Source: Chloroflexota bacterium (GTDB lineage: Bacteria; Chloroflexota; Anaerolineae; J102). Taken from it: 34,463 nt of DNA. The stretch covers positions 1 through 34,463 of the forward strand of contig JAADGC010000168.1 in NCBI GenBank assembly GCA_013152585.1, given 5' to 3'. Positions 1 to 8,204 of the stretch are shown here, piece after piece. The notes beneath the pieces were generated by a model. The model was not told where the DNA came from. It saw only the letters and a list, made by a program, of their open reading frames with translations, and ran no database searches. Position 1 is the first letter of the stretch. The number at the start of each line of letters is the position of its first letter. A program made the translations under genes and the position numbers.

Positions 1-207
1 CAGGCCGTTAGGCGGAACCTTGCACTACTGCTCTCTCTTTTTCATCCGGCCCGCGCTTGCGGGCACGGCGATTTTGGCGGCGCGGCCGGGGATGATGCGG
101 CGCTAAGGAATGATGCCATGCTTTGCGCTCTTCGCGCCCTTTGCGTGAGATATTCTTTGGCCAAAAGAGTACCTCCACTGCTCCACTTCCTTTCAGCGCT
201 CGCTAAT
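1..207. other. Intergenic start of window with a CTTTGCG-type repeat
   Basis: No gene is supported here. A short GC-rich hairpin lies around 50-66 but has no T-run on either side. Positions 114-150 carry a CTTTGCG...CCTTTGCG stretch that resembles, in reverse complement, the intergenic repeats near 1886-1960 and 4986-5058. Reading frames crossing this region on the minus strand run straight through the tRNA gene at 252 and are not credible. Confidence 0.6.
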
Positions 208-236
208 TTGACAAGCCGCCGCAAAATAGATACACT
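208..236 (+). promoter_or_regulatory. Sigma-70-type promoter for the tRNA-Ala/T-box/ilvE transcript
   Basis: A perfect -35 hexamer TTGACA (208-213) is followed after exactly 17 bases by TACACT (231-236), a good -10. Transcription would begin near 243, a few bases before the first tRNA at 252. No convincing terminator lies between that tRNA and the T-box leader, so this promoter probably drives both tRNAs, the leader and ilvE. That read-through is inference. Confidence 0.75.
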
Positions 237-251
237 GTGTAACGTCTTCCC

Positions 252-326
<75 letters not shown>

Positions 327-538
327 TAGTTTGGCCACCCGGCACAACCAAAGACACAAATGCAAAGACCAGGAGTAATAAGCCAGCTCGGAAGCGAGCC
401 GGGGACAGTGCAAGCCCGGCAGCGTGGTCATCGAGCCCACAGTAGGCCCAACTCGCCTGACAGCAGCACCGGTCAGATAGCGACCAGCCGGTGCCGGGAG
501 CGCCCGTTATAGCGTTCGAGTGGTCGGAAAAGTCCTAT

Positions 539-611
539 GGGGCTGTAGCTCAGTTGGGAGAGCACCACAATGGCATTGTGGGGGTCAAGGGTTCGAGTCC
601 CTTCAGCTCCA
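539..611 (+). tRNA. tRNA-Ala (anticodon GGC), embedded in the T-box leader
   Basis: A complete 73-nt cloverleaf with the G3:U70 alanine identity pair (GGGGCTG/CAGCTCC). The anticodon stem is CCACA/TGTGG and the loop ATGGCAT gives anticodon GGC (decodes GCC). The T-loop is TTCGAGT and the discriminator is A. CCA is encoded at 612-614. It lies inside the T-box leader, after the Stem III-like hairpin (498-517) and 48 nt before the T-box motif at 662, in the loop of a 9-bp helix (523-531/649-657). RNase P cleavage at 538/539 would separate the Stem I region from the antiterminator. Confidence 0.97.
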
Positions 612-680
612 CCACACCGAGGCCGGTCGTCCCCACGACCGGTCTTCATTTTCCGACAACCAGGGTGGTACCGCGGAGTT

Positions 681-713
681 CCCTTCGTCCCTGACCGGAC
701 GAGGGGATTTTTT
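681..713 (+). terminator. Intrinsic terminator of the T-box leader
   Basis: CCCTTCGTCC (681-690) pairs with GGACGAGGGG (697-706) as 10 bp with one T-G pair, loop CTGACC, followed by A and six T residues (708-713). The 5' arm includes CGTCC, which also belongs to the antiterminator's 3' strand, so the two structures are mutually exclusive, as in classic T-box attenuation. Confidence 0.92.
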
Positions 714-827
714 ATTGATTTTCTGTTAGCCTTTGCGCTATTATAAGAATCTCTGGCCGATTTTGACTCCTTCACTCTTTTCTCAAAACCATGAGAAAGC
801 CCAACTTTTCACAATGAGGTGATTCCC

Positions 828-1772
828 ATGCCTATGCGAGCTGATTGGATGTGGATGAATGGCGAGTTGATCCCCTGGGATCAGGCCAACGTCCACGTAT
901 TCACCCATGCCCTTCACTATGGTTCCAGTGCATTCGAAGGCATCCGCGCCTACAGCACCCCCAAGGGCCCGGCCATCTTCCGCGGTCCCGAACATTATCG
1001 TCGCCTGTATGATTCCAGCAAAATCATGCGTATACCGCTGGAGTATGGTGTGGACGAGCTCATCGCCGCCACCAAAGCGGCTATTCGCGCCAACAAACAA
1101 GACTCGTGCTACATCCGTCCGCTCGTCTTCCGCGGCTACGAAAGCCTGGGCGTCGATGGTCGCAAATGCCCGGTCGAAGTCATCATCGGCACCGTGCCCT
1201 GGGGCCGCTATCTGGGTCCCGAAGCCATCGATCAAGGCGTGGACGTGGTCGTGAGCTCGTGGCGGCGCATGTCGCCGGGCGCGTTTACGCCACTGGCCAA
1301 AATCGGCGGCCAATATGTCAATAGCCAACACGTCGCCATGGAAGCCCACGATCTCGGCTACACCGAAGGCATCAGCCTCGATATTAACGGCTACATCTCC
1401 GAAGGCTCTGGCGAGAATCTCTTCCTGATCCGCGACGGCGTCATTACCACACCGCCGCTGTCTGCCTCCATCCTGGGGGGCATCACTCGTGACTGCGCCA
1501 TCACCATCGCCGGCGATCTGGGCTACGAGGTGCAATTCGCCAACCTCACCCGCGAGATGCTCTATATTGCCGACGAGCTTTTCTTCACCGGTACCGCCGC
1601 CGAGATCACTCCCATCCGCTCGGTAGACCGTATGCCGGTGGGGGCAGGTAGTCGCGGGCCCATCACCAAAGCCATCCAGCAGCGCTTTTTTGCCATCACA
1701 GCCGGCGAGGTCGAAGACACTTACGGCTGGCTGGATGCGGTGTACGAACCCGGCGAATGGCCACTGGCATAA
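828..1772 (+). CDS. ilvE: Branched-chain amino acid aminotransferase
   Basis: A fold-type IV PLP aminotransferase of about 314 aa that catalyses the last step of Val, Leu and Ile synthesis (2-oxo acid + Glu to amino acid + 2-oxoglutarate) in the cytosol. The N-terminal ADWMWMNGELIPW, FEGIRAY and the PLP-lysine context LAKIGGQYVNS (Lys about 158) fit IlvE, as does ISEGSGENLF near 193. The start is placed at ATG 828 because AGGTGA lies about 5 bases upstream; an in-frame GTG at 819 overlaps that Shine-Dalgarno and is less likely. The gene follows the T-box terminator by about 115 bp, so its expression is probably set by tRNA charging. A D-amino-acid or 4-amino-4-deoxychorismate enzyme of the same fold is possible but less likely next to leuS. 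Confidence 0.93.
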   Translation: MPMRADWMWMNGELIPWDQANVHVFTHALHYGSSAFEGIRAYSTPKGPAIFRGPEHYRRLYDSSKIMRIPLEYGVDELIAATKAAIRANKQDSCYIRPLVFRGYESLGVDGRKCPVEVIIGTVPWGRYLGPEAIDQGVDVVVSSWRRMSPGAFTPLAKIGGQYVNSQHVAMEAHDLGYTEGISLDINGYISEGSGENLFLIRDGVITTPPLSASILGGITRDCAITIAGDLGYEVQFANLTREMLYIADELFFTGTAAEITPIRSVDRMPVGAGSRGPITKAIQQRFFAITAGEVEDTYGWLDAVYEPGEWPLA

Positions 1773-1885
1773 TTGGATGGCATAGCTGCATCCCAATCTG
1801 TCGGCGATCAGACGATGTTTGCGGCTATTCCCCTTTTGAGAACCCGGTAAACCGCAAGCGGCCCCAGTTACCCAGCACCAAGATT

Positions 1886-1960
1886 TCTCGCAAAGACGCC
1901 AGGCACAAAGTGTTTTTTTCTAACCACTTCTTCGCGTCCTTTGCGACTTTGCGAGAGCTA
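1886..1960. repeat. Dispersed CGCAAAG-type intergenic repeat
   Basis: TCTCGCAAAG (1886-1895) and CTTTGCGAGA (1947-1956) form a perfect 10-bp inverted repeat around an AT-rich centre. In reverse complement its right end reads TAGCTCTCGCAAAGTCGCAA, identical to the start of the repeat at 4986, so the two are inverted copies of one family. It lies in the 211-bp gap between ilvE and the cupin gene, which otherwise shows no gene. Confidence 0.75.
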
Positions 1961-1983
1961 AGAACCAGTCACATTCAGCGAGC

Positions 1984-2316
1984 ATGCTCATGCAAACACG
2001 TATTTCCCACAATGCCGCCACCCCCGTAGAAATGATGCCCGGCCTGGTGCGCCGCACCCTGGCCTGGGGCGAAAAAGCCATGGTCTGCGAATTTAGCGCC
2101 GACACCGGCGTTTTCATCCCCCTGCACGACCATCCCCACGAGCAGGTTGGCTATGTGATCGCCGGGCAGGTGGAATTCGTCTCAGCCGACGAGACCTTTA
2201 TCGCCGAACCAGGCGACTCCTACGCCATCCCCGGCGGCGTCAAGCACTCAGCCCGCTTTCTGGCCCCCACCACCCTGATCGAAGTCTTCAGCCCCGTGCG
2301 CGAAGAATTTAAGTAG
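1984..2316 (+). CDS. Small cupin-domain protein
   Basis: A 110-aa single-domain cupin. Cupin motif 1 is visible as HDHPHEQVGYVIAGQVEF (two His and one Glu as probable metal ligands) and motif 2 as PGDSYAIPGGVKHS (the fourth His). Such small cupins bind a divalent metal and act as dioxygenases, isomerases or sensors; the substrate cannot be told from sequence. It sits between ilvE and leuS on the same strand, 53 bp before leuS. The start codon is uncertain between ATG 1984 and ATG 1990, and no strong Shine-Dalgarno is seen. Family sure, function unknown. Confidence 0.88.
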   Translation: MLMQTRISHNAATPVEMMPGLVRRTLAWGEKAMVCEFSADTGVFIPLHDHPHEQVGYVIAGQVEFVSADETFIAEPGDSYAIPGGVKHSARFLAPTTLIEVFSPVREEFK

Positions 2317-2369
2317 CAATGTGGATGCCCACTATCCACTGATTCCTATCCTATTCCCCGAGGAAAACC

Positions 2370-4892
2370 ATGAAGGATCATTACGACCCCAGCATTATCG
2401 AAGCTAAATGGCAGAAAAAATGGGAAGAAGCAAAGCTCTATCGCCGCCACGATAGCAGCGACAAAGAAAAATGGTATTTCCTTACCATGCTTCCGTATCC
2501 CAGCGGTGATCTGCACGCGGGTCACTGGTATGCCATGTCGCCCTCGGATGCTGGCGCTCGTTTCAAGCGCATGCGCGGTTATAATGTCTGGTTCCCCATT
2601 GGTTTCGATGCCTTTGGCCTGCCGGCGGAGAACGCTGCCATCAAACATGGTCTGCATCCCTACACCTGGACCATGGCCAACATCGAGCGCATGCGCGGGC
2701 AACTACGGAAGTTAGGCACCATGTTCGACTGGGAACATGAAGCCATCTCCTGCCTGCCCGGCTACTATCAGTGGACGCAATGGTTTTTCCGTAAATTCTA
2801 TGATATGGGATTGGCGTATCGCGACAAAGCGCCTGTCGATTTTTGCCCAACCTGCAACACCACTCTGGCCCGCGAACAGGTGTGGGGCGAAGATCGGCAC
2901 TGCGAGCGCTGCGGCACGCCGGTCATCATCAAAAATCTGGCCCAGTGGAAATTCCGCATCCTCAACTATGCCGAAGAACTGCTCGATGGCCTGGACCAGG
3001 TGCAGTGGCCGGAGCGTGTCAAAACCATGCAGCGCAACTGGATCGGCCGCAGCGAAGGTGTAGAATTCACCATGCCGGTGCAGGGACATCCCGATCTCAG
3101 CTTCCGCGTCTTCACCACCCGCCCCGACACGACCTTTGGCATGAGTTTTGCCGTACTGGCGCCCGAGCATCCTCTGGTGGAACAGATTATCACGCCCGCA
3201 CAGCATGAGGCCGTGCACGACTATGTTGACGCCGCCAAACGCAAAAGCGAGCTGGCGCGGCAGACTGATGCCGGCGAAAAGACCGGCGTTTTCACCGGCG
3301 CCTATGCCATCAACCCCGTCAATCAGCAGCCTGTGCCTATCTGGATCGCCGACTACGTGCTCATGGGCTATGGCACCGGTGCCATCATGGCCGTGCCCGC
3401 TCACGACGAACGCGACTTTGCCTTTGCCCGTAAATACGGCCTGGCCACGCCCATCGTCATCGTCCCCAGCGAAGTCTACGCCGCCGGCGATGCCACTGCC
3501 TGGGACGAGGAGGCTGCCCGGACATTGGCCGAAGCCTACAGCCTCAAAGAAGGCGGCGTCATGGTCAACAGTGCAGCCTTCGATGGCACCCCGTGGCCAC
3601 GCAGCTTCGATGCCACTGCTGCATGGCTGGCTGAGCAGGCCGCGGGCGAGCGCAAGATCAACTATCGCTTGCACAACTGGCTGATTAGCCGCCAGCGCAT
3701 GTGGGGCGTGCCTATTCCCATCATCTACTGCCCCACCTGCGGCACCGTGCCCGTGCCCTACGAAGATTTGCCCGTGCTGCTGCCCGAAGATGCCGAGTTC
3801 AAGCCCACCGGCGAAAGTCCCCTCAAATATCATGAGGGATTCCGCTTCGTGAAATGCCCGCAGTGCGGCGGCGATGCCGAACGCGAGATCGACACCATGG
3901 ACACCTTCCTGTGCTCCTCGTGGTATCAATACGCCTACCTGTCGCCCTACTGGAAAGAAGGCGAAACCCTGAGCGCCGACGACATCCCCTGGGATGCGCA
4001 GGTGGCAGAGATGTGGATGCCTGTGGATCTGTACACCGGCGGCATCGAGCACGCCACCATGCACCTGCTGTACACGCGCTTCTTCACCAAAGCCATGCGC
4101 GATGCTGGCGTGGTGGATTTCGACGAGCCCATGCTGCGCCTGTTCAACCAGGGCATGATCCTGGGCGAAGATGGCGAAAAGATGTCGAAATCGCGCGGCA
4201 ATGTGGTGAACCCGGACGACTACGTGAGCCAATATGGCGCCGACGCCGTGCGCGCCTTCCTCATGTTCATTGGACCGTGGGAGCAGGGCGGCCCCTGGAA
4301 TCCCCGCGGCATTGGCGGCGTGCAGCGCTTCTTGCATCGCGTGTGGACGGTGGCGGTCAATCCCCCCACCACACCCACCGGCGCCACGCCCAGCGACCGC
4401 CAGATCGCCGACTTGCGCCGGGCCACACATCAAACCATCCTCAAGGTCACCGCCGACTACGAGGAATTCAAGTACAATACCATGATTGCGGCTCTGATGG
4501 GGTTCAGCAATACCCTGACCACCGCCAAAGAAACATCCGTTTATGGCAGCGATGCCTGGAACGAAGCGATCAGTAGTTTGTTGTTGATGATGGCGCCCGC
4601 CATGCCCCACATTAGCGAAGAGCTGTGGCAACGGTTGCATAAGCCATTCAGCATTCATACTCAGCCCTGGCCCCAGGGAGACCCCGAACTGGCGAAAGAG
4701 GACGTGATCGAAATTCCGGTGCAGATCAACGGCAAAGTGCGCGATCGTATCCAGGTCGCTGCCGGCGCCGACAAAGCCAGCCTGGAAACGGCGGCGCTCG
4801 CCAGCGAGAAGATTCAGGCGTGGATCGAAGGGAAGACCGTGCGCAAAGTGATTGCCGTGCCGGGGCGCATGGTCAACCTCGTGGTGCAATAA
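2370..4892 (+). CDS. leuS: Leucyl-tRNA synthetase
   Basis: A class I aminoacyl-tRNA synthetase of 840 aa, within the usual bacterial LeuRS range, that charges tRNA-Leu with leucine in the cytosol. The HIGH-type signature is HAGH (residues 49-52) in PYPSGDLHAGHWY, and KMSKS is at 604-608. Between them lies the CP1 editing domain (TTRPDTTFG, and GTGAIMAVPAHDERDFAFA, containing the editing-site Asp region). Zinc-type pairs occur early (CPTCNTT...CERCG) and later (CPTCG, CPQCGG). The C-terminal INGKVRDR segment is also typical. GAGGA sits about 7 bases before ATG 2370. An intrinsic terminator directly follows. No T-box was found immediately upstream, so control is by a different promoter or by read-through from the ilvE operon. 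Confidence 0.98.
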   Translation: MKDHYDPSIIEAKWQKKWEEAKLYRRHDSSDKEKWYFLTMLPYPSGDLHAGHWYAMSPSDAGARFKRMRGYNVWFPIGFDAFGLPAENAAIKHGLHPYTWTMANIERMRGQLRKLGTMFDWEHEAISCLPGYYQWTQWFFRKFYDMGLAYRDKAPVDFCPTCNTTLAREQVWGEDRHCERCGTPVIIKNLAQWKFRILNYAEELLDGLDQVQWPERVKTMQRNWIGRSEGVEFTMPVQGHPDLSFRVFTTRPDTTFGMSFAVLAPEHPLVEQIITPAQHEAVHDYVDAAKRKSELARQTDAGEKTGVFTGAYAINPVNQQPVPIWIADYVLMGYGTGAIMAVPAHDERDFAFARKYGLATPIVIVPSEVYAAGDATAWDEEAARTLAEAYSLKEGGVMVNSAAFDGTPWPRSFDATAAWLAEQAAGERKINYRLHNWLISRQRMWGVPIPIIYCPTCGTVPVPYEDLPVLLPEDAEFKPTGESPLKYHEGFRFVKCPQCGGDAEREIDTMDTFLCSSWYQYAYLSPYWKEGETLSADDIPWDAQVAEMWMPVDLYTGGIEHATMHLLYTRFFTKAMRDAGVVDFDEPMLRLFNQGMILGEDGEKMSKSRGNVVNPDDYVSQYGADAVRAFLMFIGPWEQGGPWNPRGIGGVQRFLHRVWTVAVNPPTTPTGATPSDRQIADLRRATHQTILKVTADYEEFKYNTMIAALMGFSNTLTTAKETSVYGSDAWNEAISSLLLMMAPAMPHISEELWQRLHKPFSIHTQPWPQGDPELAKEDVIEIPVQINGKVRDRIQVAAGADKASLETAALASEKIQAWIEGKTVRKVIAVPGRMVNLVVQ

Positions 4893-4896
4893 AGCA

Positions 4897-4927
4897 AAAT
4901 CCGGCGTCTGCAAAGGCGCCGGATTTT
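4897..4927 (+). terminator. Intrinsic terminator after leuS
   Basis: AAATCCGGCG (4897-4906) and CGCCGGATTT (4917-4926) form a perfect 10-bp stem with a 10-nt loop, four bases after the leuS stop. The A-rich 5' arm and T-rich 3' arm give a terminator shape on both strands. Confidence 0.88.
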
Positions 4928-4985
4928 ATGTTGCACAGCAGGGGCAAAGCGGTCACCGCCGCTCATGGCGATAGAGTTTCGTCAA

Positions 4986-5058
4986 TAGCTCTCGCAAAGT
5001 CGCAAAGGGCGCAAAGGGAAACAGAAGAAATAATTTTGGCGTTCTTTGCGCCCCTTTG
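4986..5058. repeat. Dispersed CGCAAAG-type intergenic repeat (second copy)
   Basis: It begins TAGCTCTCGCAAAGTCGCAA, the same as the reverse complement of the repeat ending near 1958. AAAGGGCGCAAAG (5004-5016) pairs almost perfectly with CTTTGCGCCCCTTT (5044-5057) around an AT-rich loop. It lies in the non-coding gap between the leuS terminator and the convergent metallopeptidase gene. Related shorter stretches occur at 114-150 and near 14432-14450. Confidence 0.75.
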
Positions 5059-5115
5059 GCTGGGATCAGCACATGCCTGGCGGGAGATTTTGATCGTTAC
5101 AGGGCGTGCAAGCGC

Positions 5116-7122
5116 TCATATGGACTGCTCACTGTTTGTCGACTCCAAGGTCATCAGGCCCGCTCTGGCCAGCAGCCTAAAATAGGTCTCGATGGCGGGG
5201 CCGAGGGCGTGCCCGGTCTCCATCTGCAGCAGGTGAGCGATTTCGGCCAGCGAGCGCTGGCCATCGGCCCAGTACTCAGCCTGCGCCCGTAGCATCCGCC
5301 ATTCGGGATGGTCGGCGGCCAGTCGCCGCCACGTCGCCACATCGTCTGCCGGGAGCTCGAGGCTGGGATGCGAGGGCCAAAAATCCATCACGGGGCCCCA
5401 GTAATGGCGCACGGGGAGCAGATGAGCGGCAGCGAGCGCCCAGTCATCCGTTGCCGGGGCAGGAGATGGCAGGGTGTGGGGCTGGATTTGTTGGCGGCTG
5501 CGTTCCTGCACCCGACCGGCAATGGTTTCGAGTTCGGCCTGCCACGCCGGCAGGTGATCCCCCATTGGAGCCAGCCGTTGCAGACTGACGAGCGCTAGCT
5601 GGGCGCGTTCCTGCCCATAGGTCATTTTTTGTTGAAACTGCGCCCAGGCCTGTGCCCGTGCCGGCATATCGTCGATGGCCAACACGGCCGTCACCGCGGC
5701 TTGCGCCTGTTGAGCCAGCCGTTGTTCGCTGCGAGCCAGCATTTCCCAACCCAACCACTGCCCGGCTGCGGCGTCGGCAAGAGCCAGCCACACGAGATAG
5801 CTCCCCGCCAATACACCGCTCAACCATAACGACTGTGGGTCCACGTGCTCGAGCGTGTCGGCGGTGGTGTGATAAAAACGGTCGGGCCACTGAATGAGCA
5901 TAGGGGTAGGAATACCCACGCTGGGATCGGAGGTGACCATGTGGTCGGAACCGCCACTGAAGGCGGCGGTGGTGGTGCGCAGGCGGGGAAAAGGGGCGTG
6001 TGCATCCTTATCCACCACTTTTTGCAGCAGCAGGTCGCGCAATGCGGCCAGCAGGTCGGGCGCAAACGAGGCCATTGCCGCCGGAGGCTCTTCCAGCACC
6101 CACACGGATCCCGTGCTTTCCTGCCTTTGCCCCACCATGTCGAGGTTGATACCGGCTTTGATGGTGGGGATCAGAGCGGCGTGGTCGTGCAGCCAGGCGT
6201 AGGTGCCGGTCATTTCGGGCACCCACAGGAAGCGGATGCTGCGTTGCGGCTGCGGCAGGCTGCCATCGGCGATCAATCGTTGCAGGGTGGTGGCCAGTTC
6301 CAGCAGACAACCGGCGCCGGAGGCGTTGTCATTGGCAAAGCCGTAGGGGTGGCAAAGATGGGCCGTGGCCAGGACGGATTCGTCGCTTTGGCCGGGGATG
6401 GTGGCCGATACGACTTCGATGCTGCCATCATAAAAGCTGGCATCGATGTGGGCATGCAGGCGCACGCTTTGGCCGTCGGCCAGTGCCTGACGGATGGCGT
6501 GTCCCTGGCGGGGGCTGAGCACAAAGCCCCAGGTTTTAGGCTGTCCTTCCCGCCACCAGAAGGAGCTGTACTGGCGGGCGTCGGGCAGGTCGATAGGATT
6601 GCGGCCGGGGGCGGAGGCGCTGATATTATCGAAGAGGATGCCAGCAGCTTCGCCGGTCACCACCGCTCGTTCGTAGGTCTGTTCAACGGGCGCTGATGAT
6701 AGCACCAGTTTACCCCGTACATCGATCCCGGCATAGTCCTCTTCCCCACCTTTTCCCACATCTACGACATCAAAATCGCCCTGCACCGCACACGAACGCT
6801 GGATCACGTCGACGGGTGAGAGGTGATAATCGCACAGACGCTCGTTGCCGTCGGCGTGGGGCCATTCCAGCAGCGCTTGCCGGCAGTCCCATTCCTGAAA
6901 CGAAGGCAGAACGCCGAAATGGCTGTGCGTATCTGCCGGATATTGCTCGATGGCGGTCTGCACGCCGGCAGCAGCCAGTTGGGCGGCCACCCAGGTGGCG
7001 GCTGCGCGAAAGCCGGGCGTGGCCTGGATACGATGATAGCGGGCGATTTCGGCCACCAGGTGTTTGGCGCGGGCGCCAGAGTAAGCCGAGGCCAGGGTGT
7101 CGATGATTTGTTGCGGGTGCAT
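5116..7122 (-). CDS. M28-family (aminopeptidase-like, DUF4910-related) zinc metallopeptidase
   Basis: A 668-aa protein with no signal peptide, probably cytosolic. A PA-like insert lies around residues 100-200, and a co-catalytic di-zinc peptidase core around 240-470. Candidate ligands are the His residues of TAHLCHPYGFANDNASG (about 253-269), Asp265, Glu303 (WVPEMTGT), Asp328 (NLDMVGQ) and the late His of FYHTTADTLEHVD. The last ~200 residues are an extra alpha-helical region that may hold a winged-helix-like fold; this part I do not recognise. The family comprises aminopeptidases; the substrate is unknown. It is the last gene of a minus-strand run with xdhC (51 bp gap) and the alpha-2-macroglobulin gene. 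A weak AAGGAT precedes the ATG. Confidence 0.85.
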   Translation of the reverse strand: MHPQQIIDTLASAYSGARAKHLVAEIARYHRIQATPGFRAAATWVAAQLAAAGVQTAIEQYPADTHSHFGVLPSFQEWDCRQALLEWPHADGNERLCDYHLSPVDVIQRSCAVQGDFDVVDVGKGGEEDYAGIDVRGKLVLSSAPVEQTYERAVVTGEAAGILFDNISASAPGRNPIDLPDARQYSSFWWREGQPKTWGFVLSPRQGHAIRQALADGQSVRLHAHIDASFYDGSIEVVSATIPGQSDESVLATAHLCHPYGFANDNASGAGCLLELATTLQRLIADGSLPQPQRSIRFLWVPEMTGTYAWLHDHAALIPTIKAGINLDMVGQRQESTGSVWVLEEPPAAMASFAPDLLAALRDLLLQKVVDKDAHAPFPRLRTTTAAFSGGSDHMVTSDPSVGIPTPMLIQWPDRFYHTTADTLEHVDPQSLWLSGVLAGSYLVWLALADAAAGQWLGWEMLARSEQRLAQQAQAAVTAVLAIDDMPARAQAWAQFQQKMTYGQERAQLALVSLQRLAPMGDHLPAWQAELETIAGRVQERSRQQIQPHTLPSPAPATDDWALAAAHLLPVRHYWGPVMDFWPSHPSLELPADDVATWRRLAADHPEWRMLRAQAEYWADGQRSLAEIAHLLQMETGHALGPAIETYFRLLARAGLMTLESTNSEQSI

Positions 7123-7173
7123 GATAATCCTTTTTCGCCAGACTTCGCCACTTGATGAGGGTTGCTACAGAGA

Positions 7174-8193
7174 TCAGGCCATGCCGCGCCTGACTGCCAC
7201 CACTTCGGCCATGATGGCCAGAGCGATTTCCTCGGGCGTGGCGGCCCCAATATCGAGCCCGATGGGATTTTTCAGTCGGGCCAACTGCTCTTCGCTGACA
7301 CCCTGCTGCCGCAAAGCCAGGCGGCGCGCCTCCATCGTTCGCCGCGAGCCCATCACGCCAATGTAGCGCGGCTGCCGCCGGCAGGCGATGGCCAGGGTTG
7401 GGATGTCCAGCTTGTCGTCGTGGCTGATCACGACCACGTAGGTGTTGGCGTGGAGATTCATTTCCGCCAGTGCCGCATCCGGCCACTGCTGCAGGATGTG
7501 GTCGGCATGGGGAAAACGGAGGCGGGTGGCAAAGATCGGCCGCGGATCGATTACGGTGCTGCGGAAGCCGAGGCGCCGGGCGAATTCGACCAGGGCCATG
7601 GCAATATGCACGGCGCCGATGATGACCAGATGCGGGGGCGGCGCCAACACCTCGATGAACACCTCGACCGTGCTTTCGCCTGGCGCCAGGGAGCAGCGCT
7701 GCGTTTGTAGGCGGGTTAGCAGCGGCATGGCTGCTTGCTGTACGGCCGCGGTCAGGGCCGGTGATTGCAGGTTGCCCATCAGGCGCCCGTCGGCCCCCAC
7801 CAGCATCTGTTGCCCGGCCTGCACACCTGTGAGTACCGTGGCCCAGGCCACGACGGCCTCGCCATCCCATGCGCCGGGTAAGCCCTGCCAGGGGGCGATG
7901 AATACTTCGATCTGGCCACCGCAGGCCAGGCCTACCGACTGCGCCCAGCCATCATCGATGCCATAAGCGCATAGCCGGGCCCGGCCAGTCTCTAAAACAG
8001 CCAGGGCTTCTTGTACAACGGCCCCCTCCACACAGCCACCACTCACCGAGCCCAGCATTTCACCGCTGGCCGATACCGCCATCCTGGCCCCCAACGGGCG
8101 TGGTGCGGAGCCGTAAACCCGCACCACGGTGGCCAGGGCGGCGGCTTTGCCCTGGCGTTGCCAGTCTTCGAGTTGGGCGATGATCGACTGCAT
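7174..8193 (-). CDS. xdhC: XdhC/CoxF-family molybdenum-cofactor maturation factor
   Basis: A 339-aa two-domain protein. The N-terminal XdhC_CoxI domain shows GSAPRPLGARMAVS and GSVSGGCVEGAVV (about 28-62), and the C-terminal XdhC Rossmann domain shows HLVIIGAVHIAMALVEFA and VIDPRPIFA. Family members bind molybdenum cofactor, promote its sulfuration and hand it to xanthine dehydrogenase-type hydroxylases. No molybdopterin hydroxylase gene is in the window, so the client enzyme must be elsewhere. The start lies 11 bp after the alpha-2-macroglobulin stop with no visible Shine-Dalgarno, suggesting translational coupling. Confidence 0.92.
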   Translation of the reverse strand: MQSIIAQLEDWQRQGKAAALATVVRVYGSAPRPLGARMAVSASGEMLGSVSGGCVEGAVVQEALAVLETGRARLCAYGIDDGWAQSVGLACGGQIEVFIAPWQGLPGAWDGEAVVAWATVLTGVQAGQQMLVGADGRLMGNLQSPALTAAVQQAAMPLLTRLQTQRCSLAPGESTVEVFIEVLAPPPHLVIIGAVHIAMALVEFARRLGFRSTVIDPRPIFATRLRFPHADHILQQWPDAALAEMNLHANTYVVVISHDDKLDIPTLAIACRRQPRYIGVMGSRRTMEARRLALRQQGVSEEQLARLKNPIGLDIGAATPEEIALAIMAEVVAVRRGMA

Positions 8194-8204
8194 GGAGAGA
8201 TGAA

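Larger units (their letters stand above)
362..713 (+). promoter_or_regulatory. T-box leader interrupted by an embedded tRNA-Ala gene, upstream of ilvE
   Basis: T-box leaders sense tRNA aminoacylation: uncharged tRNA pairs with the bulge of the antiterminator and prevents termination. The T-box core AGGGTGGTACCGCG (662-675) is exact, including UGGU (666-669), which would pair with an A73-CCA 3' end. The conserved CGTCCCT (686-692) and a terminator follow. Upstream are Stem I-like landmarks: AGTA (374-377), AGCGAG (393-398), GCCGGG/CCCGGC (398-403/415-420) enclosing AGTGCAA, and GAGC (433-436). AGTAGG (441-446), a Stem II helix 466-472/488-494 with possible pseudoknot 457-461/472-476, and Stem III 498-503/512-517 with a GTTA loop come next. 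The specifier is unresolved: GTC (427-429), ATC (430-432) and GCG (422-424) are all possible. A 9-bp helix (523-531/649-657) encloses a complete tRNA-Ala and a 10-bp hairpin (621-630/635-644). Core very likely; Stem I assignment moderately likely. Confidence 0.85.

Noticed and set aside
50-66. GC hairpin as terminator of an upstream gene
   Set aside because: No T-run on either strand next to the stem.
621-644. Hairpin after tRNA-Ala(GGC) as a tRNA terminator
   Set aside because: The stem is strong but is followed by CTTCATTTTCC, too weak a T-run, and it lies within the helix 523-531/649-657 that joins it to the T-box leader.
2712-4913. Minus-strand open frame of 733 codons opposite leuS
   Set aside because: It is antisense to a fully supported leuS gene, is His/Gly-rich with no recognisable domain, and arises from the high GC third positions of leuS.
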